NCBI GenBank assembly: GCA_018907035.1
Contig: JACCIC010000143.1
Coordinates: forward strand, 656,501 to 720,500
DNA: 64,000 nt
Origin: Sycobia sp. Sy_11
Lineage: Eukaryota; Arthropoda; Insecta; Hymenoptera; Epichrysomallidae
Reading direction: 5' to 3'
Shown: positions 48,101 to 62,019 of the stretch, piece by piece
How the letters are laid out: every line of letters begins with the position of its first letter
How positions within the stretch are numbered: position 1 is the stretch's first letter
The notes under the pieces: generated by a model
Database searches by the model: none
Seen by the model: the letters and a program-made list of their open reading frames with translations, nothing else
What the model was told of the DNA's origin: nothing
Made by a program: the position numbers and the translations under genes

Positions 48101-49210
48101 ACCGGTGCGTAATTCACGGCAGTGAATTCGCCAATCGACCATTTCATCGTCTCATATCATAACAACGAGACAGCCCGGCTAACTATTCGTCTTTTCAAAC
48201 GGAAAACTTAAACATCCCCGAACACGCCGAAAAGCCCCGCAGTCTTCCTCTCCTTACCTCTGCGTACCGCCAGCGCCGCTCCAAAGCCCCGAGCGATAAA
48301 GATCCACGCGTGCAGTTCGCCCTCAGCGCGGAGAACCTCGCCCCCTCGCCGCCCTCTGCCCTTCGGCCGTGGCACTTCGTGCCCCCCCCCCTCCCACTGC
48401 CCCCCGCACCCCCGCGGCATTCCTGTACGTATACGTAGACGCTGGCGGTGGCGTACGTCTAGGTGCAGACGCACAGGGACTGGTCGCGCGTCACGCGCCG
48501 CGCGGGCGCGCGTGGTTACGTCGGCACATGCGCGCGGCGGCCGCGGCGCTCCTTCCGCGCGAGCGCGCGCCGAGCACACGGGCCTCTCGCTGCTCCCCTC
48601 TCTCCGTCAGTGTGCGGCGTGGCACCGAGCTGCGACGTCGACGCGCGAGCTCGACGGGTACCGACACGCCAATATCTATTTGCATTGCGCAGAAGTGGCG
48701 CGCGTATCTGCGCGAGAGCGCATCGGCTGACGCAGCCCGGAGCTTTCCGGCCTATTACATGTCTGTATGTACAATATTGTATCCGACCGCAGAATAATTC
48801 GTCACGCGAGAACTGGGCTTTCCGATTAGTACGTAATAGGCCTTTCGCGCTCGCCGGGAATCGGTCGGCCTGGGGCGAAGGGGCAATTTTGGTGAGATCT
48901 TTCGCGAGAGGTTGTGCGCGACGCGTCCTTCGAGTCGACTTTGATCAGACTGTAAAATCCGGCGAAGGTTGTGTGTGGAAAGTGGATATACATACATACG
49001 CGCGAACACGGACACATACAAACATACATGCACGCACGCGCGCGCGCGCGCACACCCATATATGTATCTATATAACTTCTGCGAGGCGCTCCTTCTGCAG
49101 TGCTCGTTGACTCGAGCTGTTGGGTGCGTCGACCGGCTGATCGGAGCTTTTAGAGCTTTTTCGTTACTTCACAAAAAAGAAGCTATATAGACAAGCGCGA
49201 TCCACCGAGC
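48101..49210. other. large GC island, candidate promoter region
   Basis: The longest and densest CpG block in the window, with pyrimidine- and C-rich sequence at 48230-48420 and CGCGCG clusters at 48480-48570. It ends in a CA/CG repeat (48990-49056) and a GC-intermediate tail. Frames up to 215 codons occur in several phases on both strands. CAG|GTACAC at 49209-49217 could be a splice donor, but no matching exon frame was established. Confidence 0.45.
48990..49056. repeat. CA/CG-rich alternating repeat
   Basis: Mixed ATACATAC, CACGCACG and CGCGCG units. Purine-pyrimidine alternation throughout. Confidence 0.75.
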
Positions 49211-50350
49211 AGGTACACTTACAATATCGATTGCCACACTTACCAATTTCTATTCTTATATCCGAAAGGTCCTGAATATTTTAAATCCAGATAATTTTTC
49301 GTATTCTTAATTTGTAACTGAATTTTATTCCACCGTGTTTCACTCTATTAGATTCAAAGAAATTAGGTCCTCTAGCTATAAACATCAGCAGCTCTCAAAA
49401 TTATGTACTCAACTCACTAAACGTGTATGTCTGTTAAATCTATCTATATCTTACAGAGTTCGCTTGCTCAGCTTTAGTATTACTATTTAGTGTTTACTTT
49501 TATATAATATTTTGCGTTTATTAGAAATTATATAAATATAGTCTATAAGCATGGCTGGTCATTTCTCTCTCCTGTTATATTTGTGATTTTATAAATATTT
49601 GTGTAACGTGTACATGTGTTGAATGTGTGTCTATCGCTCATGCTAATTGCCAGGGAAATTATGTTGTAAATCTAGTTGCTGTGGAGGTAAATATACTGAA
49701 TAGTTTTCATAATAAGATTTCACCGGTTTTGACGATAATATGAAAAAGAATGATCTCTATTAATCGTTCAATATTGAAACAATTATAGTTATAACAAAAG
49801 TCTTCAGCGTCTCAACCAATTTAAGGCAATTGCATAATCATACATATCTTAGTTACTGATTATTCTAAAACAAAAGCACGGTACGGGTCTTAATTAATTA
49901 GAATTTTTTATTTCAAATGGATTTGATTAAAATATGTATTATAAGTACAATGTTGTATATTCGTATATTGTAGTAATGTTTTAATTCAATCTCCACACGT
50001 CATTGTTCACATATATACTTATGAAAACTGTATACTTAGGACATTTAGGGATTATTTTAGTACTTCAATATATTATAATTTCATATTTCAATTACAACAT
50101 AAAAATAGTATAAAGTAAAATATTTTGTAGTTGAAGAGAGTAGATTCAAATAAAATTCTAATTCTAAGTAAATAATAATTTTTCCGTTTGAGCTTTCTAC
50201 CCTTTGTCATATCTCTGTTATGTCAAACGAAACTGCGTGACTTAAATATTTGTATAAACTACGTTACTATTGTTATAATTAATATCATTATATAAAATAT
50301 CCTCTACATTGATGAATGTATCAAAGAAAAAACGATCCTTTCTCGAGGAC
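49211..50350. other. AT-rich spacer
   Basis: No supported feature. Confidence 0.55.
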
Positions 50351-50352
50351 AC

Positions 50353-51141
50353 ATTTGTTTGGAAAAAAGGAAACTACGCTTTATATAGAGTTGCGATGTT
50401 TGGCTAGATCCGCTACCATCTTCGGAATATCTTTAAAATTATAAATCACATCTAAATAAGATAATTATAAGCACTTTAATATAATTCTAAAATTTACCGC
50501 ATAATATTGTTGTGAAACTATAAACCACTGTAATGATAGCAATAAAGAAAAATTTGTAATGACAATGTCCCTTCCTTTCACTAGCCAATTTTACTATAAA
50601 TGTCTTGAACAACGTAAAAAATTCAAAATACGCATTATTACGTTGATCAATAAAAAATTAGATAACATAATCAAATTTAGTAAAGATATCACCAAAAACT
50701 GGAATACGTGTAACATGCTAGCAATGGCGTGCATAATACAGATTTGCATAATGTTCAAATTTTGGACAGAGTAAACAATTATTAGAAGCGTACCATATCT
50801 GAAATAAACAAGAGGATACTCGCCTCTGAAACACGCGATATGTTCGATTCATATACACGTTGAAAAAGGACGAAGGTTGAGCTACAATATTCATGTATGT
50901 AATTAGTTTGTCACGACTTCTTGAGACAATAACAGCTTATTATTCTGCTTTTTAGTTCTATCCTAATATTGTATGGCCAATTTTACAATTATTTTATATT
51001 GCATATAATTTATTTTCTTTCGTTGTCATATATAAATTTATAGCTTAGAAAGCTCGATGACGATGACGAATTTAGCTACCAACACACATCGCAACTCTAT
51101 ATAAAGTGTACTTCCTTTTTTTTTTTTTTAGTGCAAACAAG
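50353..51141. repeat. segment of about 790 bp bounded by inverted repeats
   Basis: The left arm (50353-50407) and right arm (51073-51141) share a perfect 20-bp inverted core, CTTTATATAGAGTTGCGATG at 50379-50398 against 51087-51106. Matching continues on both sides: GTTTGgaaaaaaGGAA against CTTCCTTTTTT...CAAAC, and TTTGGCTAG against TAGC..CCAA. The interior is AT-rich with a 71-codon frame of no recognised content (50559-50774). The layout fits a non-autonomous DNA transposon, or a flanked pair of older insertions. Target-site duplications were not identified. Confidence 0.6.
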
Positions 51142-52280
51142 TTCATTTTTTACTTTCGTACAATTATTAGCATATTGTGGTTTATAGTCTGAGCTGTATA
51201 GCTACGCAATGTTTAACTATAAACAAAGCCGCAATCCCAATATCTTACAGTTTTAGATTCATTTAATTTTAATAATCGTATTCTAACGTAATACAAGAGA
51301 TAATATTAACATGTGGACTTTTGTTGTTGAATTCAAAAGTATGGACAATAAGAAAACTGATAAAGTCTAAAAATTTCTTTTCATCTTTTTTATGAATGTT
51401 CTTTCGAAAATATAAAACCTGACGTACTTTTAAAAATATCTTAATTAAAAAAAATAGACTAGAATTTGATATAAGAAATTTTGATATAAGAAAACATAGC
51501 TTCAAGTACGATTTTCTAAAAACATTCATATTATTAGCATAAGAATAAAATATTTGTTTTTTTTTTAAATTAGAATACAGAAGTGTTCAAATTTAAAGTT
51601 GAGACTTTTATATTCTTACAGATTTTTGCGCAATAAATTTAAATTGTTTGCCTACCTTTTTCTTTAAATAATAAAATATTAATTATAAGGCAAAACCTTT
51701 TTACATATGTAACGTTTAAATTACTTATTTTACAATATATATTCTTCAAAAAGATTGAGGTTATTTTTAAACTTTCGTTGAATAATTCATTTCTTATATG
51801 GTTTTAATTAGAAAATACATCGTTGAAATTGTAGTTAATTTATTTTATGTTTGAGCATTTTTTAATCAGACTGATTTTCTTCATTTGTTTGCACGAAGTA
51901 CGCAGATATGTGTTACATATCGAAATCCATGAGAAAGTTTAGAGGCTTATTTATAAATCAATATAAATCATACTACATAAGAAAATTAATTTTTACGAAG
52001 ACTAAATAGTACATAAAACAGTTATAATATTTTTTAATAAACAGCTATAATATTATATTTTTGTAGTTCTCTTTTGATAGTATAATAAAATCTAATCATC
52101 ATAAAAAGTACGATGCAAGCGTGCCGTATTTTGTTTGAACAACTTTCAAAGTACATTAGATTTCCTGACAAACTCCAATTGTATTGAAATTCGGTAATAA
52201 AATATCAGTATAGAACTAATTCATTAGTAATAGTTTTAATGTATGAGGTACATTTCAAGGCACACATATAGATACTTATA
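51142..52280. other. AT-rich spacer
   Basis: Nothing recognised. The 86-codon minus-strand frame (51269-51529) is Phe, Ile and Lys-rich, as expected from composition. Confidence 0.6.
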
Positions 52281-52284
52281 AGTT

Positions 52285-53182
52285 CGAGCTAATAAAAATT
52301 CCTCATCGCCGGGGAAGAGATTGAAGGTCGTTAAAATGCACGAAAAGATGCGAAAGATTCCCGTTAGTCTATCCGTGCCTATTCTCTTGCTCCACCCCCC
52401 TCTCTCTCTCTCTCCCTCTCCTTCTCTCAGAATTTCAGAAAAACTAATGGCAACTTTCGCTCTGCTCGTTAGAAAGTCTCCTACATAGAATACGAATACG
52501 GCCAAAAAGGAAAAAGGGCGATTTGCATATATACAGATGTATGGGCACGCAGAAAAAGGGTCGCGCTCGCACTGGCGGCCATACATCGTCGGGTCGAATA
52601 CTCCGGAAACCAACAGCTCCCCCCTCTAGCTCCCTGTCTCTCCGTCTCTCCATCTCGCTGTCTATCTCCGTTCTTATCGTTTGAGTCGATTAATTCCATT
52701 TAATCGAGGATGAGGAGGCGTCACAGCGGCAGCGAGCGAGGGACGACGACGAAAATGCCAGACGGCGACGGCCGCAGCTGATGCGCGCATTCGTTGTCCG
52801 TGCCATTACGAGGTGTTGAACGCTTCTCCCTGCGCGCTCTTTTCGCCGCCCCCCTCCTCTGGAAGTCCGCAGATGCGCGATCCCGCGATTCGATCCACAA
52901 AGCGCGAAAGTCGATAAGGCCGGCTTCGGAACGTTTAGGCAGTTATACGCTGCACGGACGCCACGGCCGGTGCGCGTATATATATCGGAACGTGGACTGG
53001 CTTAATGAATTATTAACGCGCATCCGTCTAGGATTCGGGTCTGGCGAATCGCGCTCTGACTACGTGTGCCTGCGTTTAGGCCTCTGAGTGTGTGTATGTA
53101 TATATATGTACAACAACCGAGGAGCGCGCGTGAAACTTTGCCTTTTCCCGTCAAACTATAGTTCGGGTACGGAGACGGCGGT

Positions 53183-53232
<50 letters not shown>

Positions 53233-53480
53233 TTCTCTCTTTCTCTCTCTCTTTTCACGGCCCTACGGCACTCTGCTGAGCGAGCAGTATAGAGGTAGTC
53301 GAGACACTTTAAATTATTTATTTCCTATCTCACGCGCACCAATACACAGGACCGCGGTAAACTTTACCCTCTATGCTTTCCTCCTCTCCTCTCTGTTTTT
53401 CGTTTTTTTACCGATCTGTTGTTGTTTGGCTCGCAATCCTGTTTTTCCTGCGGGAACCAATGAAAAAAAAAATAACCGAC
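52285..53480. other. GC island with CT tracts
   Basis: Two CT-rich parts (52395-52430 and the long array at 53185-53254) flank a CpG-dense centre at 52690-52980. A plus-strand frame of 97 codons (52794-53087) is Arg-rich with no domain. Confidence 0.48.
53185..53254. repeat. CT microsatellite with CTTT variants
   Basis: About 20 CT units followed by several CTTTCTCT units. Confidence 0.93.
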
Positions 53481-53524
53481 GCTTTCAATCAATGTTGCGA
53501 TTTTTACTTTTTTATTTTAAAATA

Positions 53525-53616
53525 AAAAATCTACTTAATGTTGCCGGTATAAACTAATAAAACAAGTTAGAAAAATCTACTTAATGGTACTGTTATAAAC
53601 TAAAAAAATAAATGTT
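53525..53616. repeat. tandem duplication, 46-bp unit
   Basis: Two adjacent units share AAAAATCTACTTAATG, then a variable G-rich trinucleotide, then TATAAACTAA.AAAA. A simple local duplication. Confidence 0.7.
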
Positions 53617-55058
53617 TCTATCGGTCATGCGGTCTTTTTTAAAAACAAAATCTTTATTCCTTTAGTTATTTTTTTAGTATTTATTTTTGTTTTTAAAAAG
53701 TAAATAGTAAACCATTTTTAACGTTTCAATTTGACACTATTTTTTTCAATACTCTGGAAAAAATCGATGTATGTTTAGACCAATTTTTTTGTATATTCCA
53801 GAATATTGTTTTTTATGATTGTTTGTTATAAATTGAATTATAGTGAATTATTGCGCTAACTAAAAATAACTACGATGTGATAATTCGGAGAGTGTCTAAA
53901 ATATGAAACAGCATTTTACTATTGTAATTGTATTAAAATGGTTTATGTGTTTCATTCCATTCATATAAAAGTGACTTTTCTCAAAAATTCTATTGTATAT
54001 TATTCTCGTACGAGCATCATAAAACGTCATTTCGAATTACTGCAAAGCTTGTGTACTCACATAACTTTTTTTTTAAATCTCAACTTCAAAAAAATTATCA
54101 CACTTACGTTAATCAAAAGTCGATGCATACAATTTGTATGGTTCCAATTTTTGTCAAGACGTCAAAAGTAATGTGGAAATAAGGTGCGGATGCTAATATT
54201 ACTGAAATCAATTTATCAAAAAAAAATATTGTTCAATAACAATATTAGAATATATTTTTGTATTCCAAACACTTAATACGTTAGGCTTGAGTAGTAACAG
54301 ATATTTAAAGCAATTTTCTATACCTGAAATTATCTGTAAAAAAAATAGAATTGAAATTTGAAGAATATATTAGATTTCGAAACTTATAAAGATGTTTGTC
54401 TATAAATGTAAAAAGTGTTAAATAAAACATAATTGAATAAAAAATTTTTTTCTACATTTCAAATAGCTATTCTTTTTAATCGGTTGCTTCTTATTTATAT
54501 AATACAATACAATCAGTGCTCCTTTTATATTAATGACTCTATTCTTATCAGTCATTCGAATATTTTCTTACATATCGATAATTTACTAGAATCATTTTGC
54601 TGCCTTGGATTCATTTAAATTTCAGCATGACTTGGACTGCATCTATGACTAGTCTCAGGTTTAGTCCTCAGTTTTTATAAATATCAATGAATTCCTATTA
54701 TTTTATTTCATAATTTTATATTTTTAAGGATCTATAAGTTTAAATAAATGAATATGATCATGTTAGGTTTCTTCATATCAATAGATTAAAATCAGCGATT
54801 TATACAATCGGTTTGACATGGAATTAATCAAGAGTTTTAGTCGTTCAGCGATTTGTATAATTTTTACAGTCCACTTATGATTGTGATTGTATTAAGATAC
54901 GCTATCATTTAGCCATACCTATTTCGTTAAACAATAACAACTACTTCATCTCAGTTTTAAAGCCGTTTATGCGATAATTATTATTTTGACCATAATTACA
55001 TTATCTTTTCGCAGAAGTTTAAACTGGCCTCCCTATCTACAATATCCATCACTACCAT

Positions 55059-55061
<3 letters not shown>

Positions 55062-55104
<43 letters not shown>
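55062..55104. repeat. TA microsatellite
   Basis: About 21 TA units. Confidence 0.95.
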
Positions 55105-55108
<4 letters not shown>

Positions 55109-56763
55109 TATTTTCTGTCAAATGGCTATAAATAGTCGCATTAGCTTAATAATTTTGTTTGTAAGGTAAGTCGTACTGTTTGCAGACGTAATTTACTTGC
55201 TGAAAATAATCACTTTAAATATCAGATTTTTCACGAGCATATCATGTGATATTTACGTAGAATGTGGAATTGTGGAATTTGTTATTCATATCTTGTCTAA
55301 TTCAAAATTTAAGTACAATAGGCAATTGGAATCATTCTATTCATAATTTTAATTTTCTATGTATATTAATTTATTCAATGTATAGTTGGTGTGCATTCTA
55401 TTAAAACGTTTTTTAAATAGGAAATGAGGGTAGTATAGCTATACCCTGTGATTAGTTTTATGTGTAAAAGGACTTTTTTTGTCTATTTCCGCAAATAAAG
55501 GTGTATATATACTAATCCTTTTATTATTAATAATACAAACAATATTATATAATAAAAAATGTTATTAAATGAAAGCAAATATTTTAGTGGTATATAATAA
55601 AAAGTTAACATTAATTAATTAATTTTGTATAATATATTTATGCCGATAAGTCACAATATAAGGTATAAAGTATCTTAAGTATCTTATTTCCTACTCCGGG
55701 AGATAAATTGCCAGATGATCCGTTGAAGCGTAATTAAGTATCGGTCTTGAATTTCCGATCTATAATAATACAGGAATTACTGTAAAAGTATTACAATTTA
55801 TAACTGAAATCTATACAATATATAAATTTTTCAACTATTATCATAATACTCTGCCAATACTAAAACAAGATGAGATTTAGTAAAATATTGTTTTAATATC
55901 GGAAAAGTATTATAAAGTAAATCATTGCCTTGTTCGCGTCCGTTATGCGTGATTTTTGTATTATTCTTTGTGATTACCAAGAAAGTATTGGTTATAGTTT
56001 TGTACAGAATAGTTCTTCGTGTCGAGACCATCATATACAAATAGGAAAATTCTAACCAATGATAAAACAAGTCTATGCAAAATTATCAAAACTTAAATAA
56101 AATGTACGATTTTGAAAATATGTATTACATTAAACTGAACTACTGTTCGTCTAACTATTTACACACAATAAAACTTCTACCGACTCATATTTTAATAACA
56201 GCATCTATGATATAATACTGAAATATTGAACAGTTTTAAGAAACAACTTTACAATAACGTCAATTAATCATAGATGTTAGGAATTGCTGATTACACGAAT
56301 CGGATATTTTAAGTAAATATAAAATAAGATTATATATAAAAATACGTTGTTCGTATGATTTTCATTCTTACAATATCTAGAGTTTAAACATCGTGACAAG
56401 CTCAATATTCGAATCTTTTTTTACCTTTTTTACCGTCTTGTAATAGTGAAATATTAGCGAAGAGGTTATTTTGTCGAAGTACACGGGCTCGAGTTACAAA
56501 GCCAAAAGATTTACCAGCTCGGTTTTTGCTGATAAATTAATATAAATAGAAGGGCCGGAGGAGGGGAGATGTTTGCATTGCCGGGCGTATAAATTCATAT
56601 ACAAGTATATATGCGTTACATCTCGTGGGCGTCAGCGAGAAAATTCGGATTAGTTTAATGCAGTATTAGGGGTGAAACATTTTATAGGAAAAGTTCGCAT
56701 CAAATCCCATCCAGTAAATACTGTACGTGTCGCACTTTTTCTCTCGTTACTATACGCTTCTGT

Positions 56764-56803
56764 ACGCGCGCGCGCGTGTGTGTGTGTGTGTGTGTGTGTG
56801 TGT
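56764..56803. repeat. CG/TG microsatellite
   Basis: About six CG units followed by about 13 TG units, continuous purine-pyrimidine alternation of Z-forming type. Confidence 0.93.
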
Positions 56804-57230
56804 TCGGTCTCGACGCTCGCGCGTGCGCATAAGAACCCCCGCGCACAAACGCGCAATCGCGAAACAGTGTTATAAAGAAACAGCTCTACTCTAGATGCCG
56901 TCTCAACAAGAAAATAAAAACTATGAGGAGATGTAGAGTCGGAAGCGTGAGGGAGAGAAACAGTGAGAGGGGGGAGGGAGGGAGGGAGAATATTTCAGCT
57001 CTTGTAAAATTCAAATAAACAGGTATATAACGCCGGAAATTAAAAGGCAAATGTATTCACGGTCGCGTCTCGTTTTTTTACTTTTTTTTTCGTAACGCCA
57101 CATGGCGAACTTCCTGATTTTCTACACGCACTCGCGCATACAAACAGTGTGGGCATTCTCCTCTCAACCAACCTCGCCGTCTATCTCTCTCGTTTCTTTC
57201 TCTCGTTGACGTATCCTAACTCACGCTCTT

Positions 57231-57316
57231 CCCCCCCCCCCTCTCTCCCTCACTCTCTCTCTCTCTCTCTCTCTCTCGTTCTCTCCCTCTCTCTCTCCCT
57301 CGCCCTCTCTATCTCT
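57231..57316. repeat. C10 run and CT-rich microsatellite
   Basis: A C homopolymer followed by CT units with interruptions. The complement is a G-run and GA tract. Confidence 0.9.
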
Positions 57317-57470
57317 CGCACATACACGTACTATTTGGCTTCCGTGCAAGTGTGCTATATATACGGCGGTGTACCGAGAAGTGCATCGTTGCGCTTGTCG
57401 CGCACGCACTCCGAGTACTTTGGAACGGGTCGCTTGGATAAATGTAGTAGTGTAACGAGTGGCTAGTTTT

Positions 57471-58830
57471 ATTTTCTATATGTATTAATTGAAACAATTA
57501 TTAATTAACTATATAAATAAAAAAAAAGTTTTATTGATCGAATATTTCAAAGTGCTAACGTATTTCGAATAAAATTATCGTAGTTAACAAGAGTACAGAA
57601 TATTGCCTTTAATACTTGTTTTAACCTTTCTTCAAATAGTTTGGAAGCTCCTAAGCCTATTTCTAAATCACGGATCATCTAGCCATTATTTTCAGTCTCA
57701 GTCAGGATTGATCGCATATAGAAGGAACTACCCACAGAAAATTATAATAAGACTACGCTGGATTTTAAATTCACGATATTATTACTTTTAATTAATTGAT
57801 ATTTTATACATTGGTATATTATTTACATGAAAGCTTAATCGTTATTTTTAAATTCGCACTCGTATCGTAGAATCGATCGGTTTGTGTTAATAAATGTATA
57901 CGCGATTTTTTAATAAATTAAATTGTAATAAAATATATTAATGAATAATTTACATATAAAGGAAGATATTTTAATTTATTCGTTTGTTACAAATCTTTGT
58001 ATTCGCTTAATTGGGGGTTTCCTGGGGATGTCTAACAATATTCACAAAACATTAATAATTAGCCATATTTTATGATTATGAATTAATTCTACCAGGTAAT
58101 TTCTATTTGGTAATAATTTTTAGAAGGAAATTCTTGCATAAAATTATTTTGATTATATAAGCATTATAACCCCAACTCTGTAATTTTATAAAAAGTAGGG
58201 ATATAATGCCTTTAAAATTTTAAAAAAATTTCATTTTCAGAAAATATTTGTAAAATAAATTTAAATAAAATTATCTGTAATGATCGTTAAATTTTATTGC
58301 TTAAAAATTATTCTAATAGATTCTAATTATATTATATACCTTCTTTAATCATCAGAATTCTTGGAACCATCTCCTCGCTTAGTCAAATCTTCAAGTGATT
58401 GATGGCAGTTGCCATACAACTTGGAGTCAAACATTATGCCGTCGTTTCTTTATATGTTTTACCGTTAAGGCTACTTTTAGAAGGATTATACAATGAAAAG
58501 TGTATTTAAATCATCTTTACAAATGATCAAACATATACCTAGCAACTGTCAATAATAAAATATTCAATTATATCGAATGAAGTAGAAATTAAAGTATGCC
58601 AGAGAATTTGATTTCAAAATATTTCAGGCAATTTCATCAAAAAGCTATATATACAAATAATTTTTACGAATAAATTTATACAAAAGTTATACAAAATATT
58701 TACTTCCCCTCTATATAAGATAGATTTATCATTGAGAGTATAAAAAGAAATTTCTGTCCTTGAATCTCGCCGCGTGTATTTTTTCAGAACAACGTTCAAC
58801 GTTTATTTCTGGAATTGAATAATCATAGAC
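57471..58830. other. AT-rich spacer
   Basis: Nothing recognised. Confidence 0.6.
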
Positions 58831-59360
58831 GATATAACTTAATTGGGCACTAAGACACGGTCGATTCTGGATAATATTTTCTTTACAGCTGTCCCAACGA
58901 ACTCGACCGAGCGTATCTCTCTTTTTTTTGATGGTCTCCTTTTCATCTCTCTTACTTCCCCCTCCCCCTTGCTCTGCCAACCACTACTGTTCCTCTGTCG
59001 AGTGGCCCTGGTATGTACACTTGACTATATAGCATGGAGCGACTTCGTGCGTTGAGCTTGACTTGCTCACAGGAACGTTCTTCTCTCATCTCTCTCCCTC
59101 GCTCTCCCTCCTTCCTCACCGCCGTCTCTCTATCTCCCTCTGAGTGGAGCGGAGACGATGACTTTTGTCGGATTTTACGGAGACGGTGGTGGCGGCGGCG
59201 AGGTACTTGAGCAACTGGCAAATTGCAAATTCTCATTAGAAGCCAAGGCGCGTCGTTCGAAGGCGGACTCATTAGGCGAAACTTTCCAGATTTGAATTTA
59301 TTCCCGCGAGCACAGCTGCCGAGTCGGATTAACGGGACGTTTTGTCTTCAGCATGGGCAC

Positions 59361-59408
<48 letters not shown>

Positions 59409-59640
59409 AAAGAAGGCGGAGGGCGAGCGCGATGTTAAGTTGTGTACCGAGCCCTGTGCAGCCTCGGGTTCCATAAGTAACGTCAAAATTTAGCCCTTTT
59501 AATTACGACCTCGAGCTTATACCAGCAAATCCTTATTGAGCGTCGCTCGCTTCCTACAGCGATCTTTGACGTAGTTGGCCGGATCTTTTTTCGACAACCA
59601 CGTGCATGGTTAAGTGCACTAATACGAATGGGTAAAATGG
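58831..59640. other. GC-intermediate island with GA tract
   Basis: A pyrimidine-rich part (59080-59140) precedes a GA array (59362-59405). A short ATG frame of 45 codons (59158-59295) with a Gly run (YGDGGGGGE) is in decent context but has no recognised family and is not called as a gene. Confidence 0.42.
59362..59405. repeat. GA microsatellite
   Basis: About 22 GA units. Confidence 0.95.
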
Positions 59641-61641
59641 TAGAATTTCCGTCACAAATACACGCTTCATTTAAAGTAGATAGGCTATTCGATTTTAATC
59701 TCTTCATACGCTTTGACGATTTATGATATTTAGGTTACCTATACTACAGTAGAATTTTCAGTAAGATATAACTAACGTTTGATATATTTTGGGACTCGCG
59801 GTTTCAGTTACCGAGAACGATTGTATACGAAATATGGATCGAGGTGTTGTAAAAGTGTGCAAATTACTTAATTTAATAATCTAATATTAAATAAAATACG
59901 ATTATTTTCTTTAATACTAAAATTCACCCGTTGTTCTTAACGTGAATGTACGCACTTCCACATCGACTTTTCTCTGTTACGATGGATTTTTGCAAACAGC
60001 CCGAACACTATATATCGTCACTTTTTATTTTTCAGAGTTCGTTCTTCCTTTTATTCTCTGCATAACATTTTTACAAAGCATCCGCATATGGTTTCGAGCA
60101 TTCCGGCATAATTTCTGGGGTTTCAAAACAATCCACTTGATCGTATAGGAAAAAATAATGGTTTTGCATTCTTCGTGCATAAAGTATTCGTCCATACTAT
60201 TTAAGAGCATTATTAATTATTCCTACTCTCATTAATAAATTGATTTCATTAAAAAAGTCATACATACGATAATATGAACGATTACGGATTCAATGTTAAT
60301 ATTAAAGAATAAATTAATAATTTATATGTAACAATCATAAACGCTATCGAAAAGATCTGAGGAAATAATTTCGATTTGCGTTTGTATATAGTTTCCAATG
60401 TATTTTATATACATACAATTTAATAATATTTGCTTTTATTGCGAAACAGCACGCTGAATCAGAGTAATACAATTAATATATTGTTTCATAAAATTCAATA
60501 ATTGCAATTTCCACAATTGAAATTTAGCTCAAAGAAATAACCAGAACATTCACTATTCATAACCAATCTTCCCCTCGATCTATAACCATTACCCGTTTAT
60601 CGCAACGAATACTGGCATTCGTTTTCTGTCTATCAAAAAGGATTAAATAATCCATCTATTCCTGAAAATAATGTTCAAATCTTCAAGTAACTATGCTTTC
60701 GCTAGTGCTAAAGAATTGTGCTAAAGAACTTTGTTTCAATAATTACATTAATTGCGTTGAAGCGTAGTAATAGAAATCAACCTGGTGTCAACCGATTGAA
60801 AGACCCAGGGACTTACGTATTCATAACATTTACGTAGTCTTTCTATATGGACACAGTATAGATATCCGTCGCTGATTAAAACCAGTATTGAAAGAAAAAA
60901 AGAGATTAAACAAAAGTTAATCGTGTAAATTTATTTTTTAAACTTATTGGTCCAATACAATAAGAAGCAATAGATAGGTTAGACTAAAATGCAACTAATT
61001 TTACAATATTTTAATAAAACATAAATATAAATATGAAAGTAAGTGTTAATCACAAAGTATAGGTATACAAATAATCCTAGAGAAGAAAAAAGGATGTGAT
61101 GAAAAGTTTGAAATAATATAAAAGAATTGCTTATAATATATAACTAACTTGATTAAAAAGTTCAAAAAGTACGCATATATTTTGAATAACGTGCTTAAAC
61201 GTTAAAATAAATCAATCGTAATCCAAGGTTCTAATGCATGCGATAAAAAGACCGGTAGTGATTCGAGTGAAATCTCATTATTCATAAAATGCTATAAAGT
61301 TTTATCTATAAAGTTGTGTGCTTCAAGATTTTACTTGGTATAGTTAGAGAGGAAGTTATGGGAAATTACAAGAGAAGATTTCAGCTTAACAGATTAATAA
61401 GGAATCACATTTTTGCGCAAACGTATCGTTTAGTCACTCTATTTGAAATAAAATTTTGTTGTACAACAAAATTCGTGCTATAAACCCACTTTAACAAGTA
61501 TAAAATATATGTATTTTACACGTACGTTATACCAGGAGAGAATCACAAATAGGGATAAAGTACTTGAACTTCTTGAAATTCAAACTTAATTTGTAACACG
61601 ATTTGTAGCAGACGTTGCAACTTAGAGTATCTATAAATGTT

Positions 61642-61819
<178 letters not shown>

Positions 61820-61953
61820 TATTGAATTTCTTTATTCAATAAAACCATGAATGTAATTGCGTAATTAGTTTTTCAATTACAATAACAGGAGGAAAATCAT
61901 ACTATTTGTATGTGATCGAATTTACTTACGTAATTTTTTTGTTCTTGGAAAAT

Positions 61954-61956
<3 letters not shown>

Positions 61957-62015
<59 letters not shown>
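61957..62015. repeat. TA microsatellite
   Basis: About 29 TA units. Confidence 0.97.

Positions 62016-62019
<4 letters not shown>

Larger units (their letters stand above)
53481..56450. other. AT-rich spacer
   Basis: Holds a tandem 46-bp duplication (53525-53616) and the TA array at 55062-55104. No coding signal. Confidence 0.55.
56451..57470. other. GC-intermediate island with CG/TG and CT tracts
   Basis: Includes a CG/TG array (56764-56803), a GGGAGGGA purine run near 56968-56990 and a C10 plus CT tract (57231-57316). Frames up to 105 codons run through the CT tract and are artefacts. Confidence 0.45.

Noticed and set aside
48208..49110. Frames of 123-215 codons in the largest CpG island
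   Set aside because: Several phases are open at once on both strands, and the 215-codon frame ends in a translated CA/CG repeat.
59158..59295. Short ATG frame with a glycine run
   Set aside because: Only 45 codons, with no recognised family and no supporting transcript signal.
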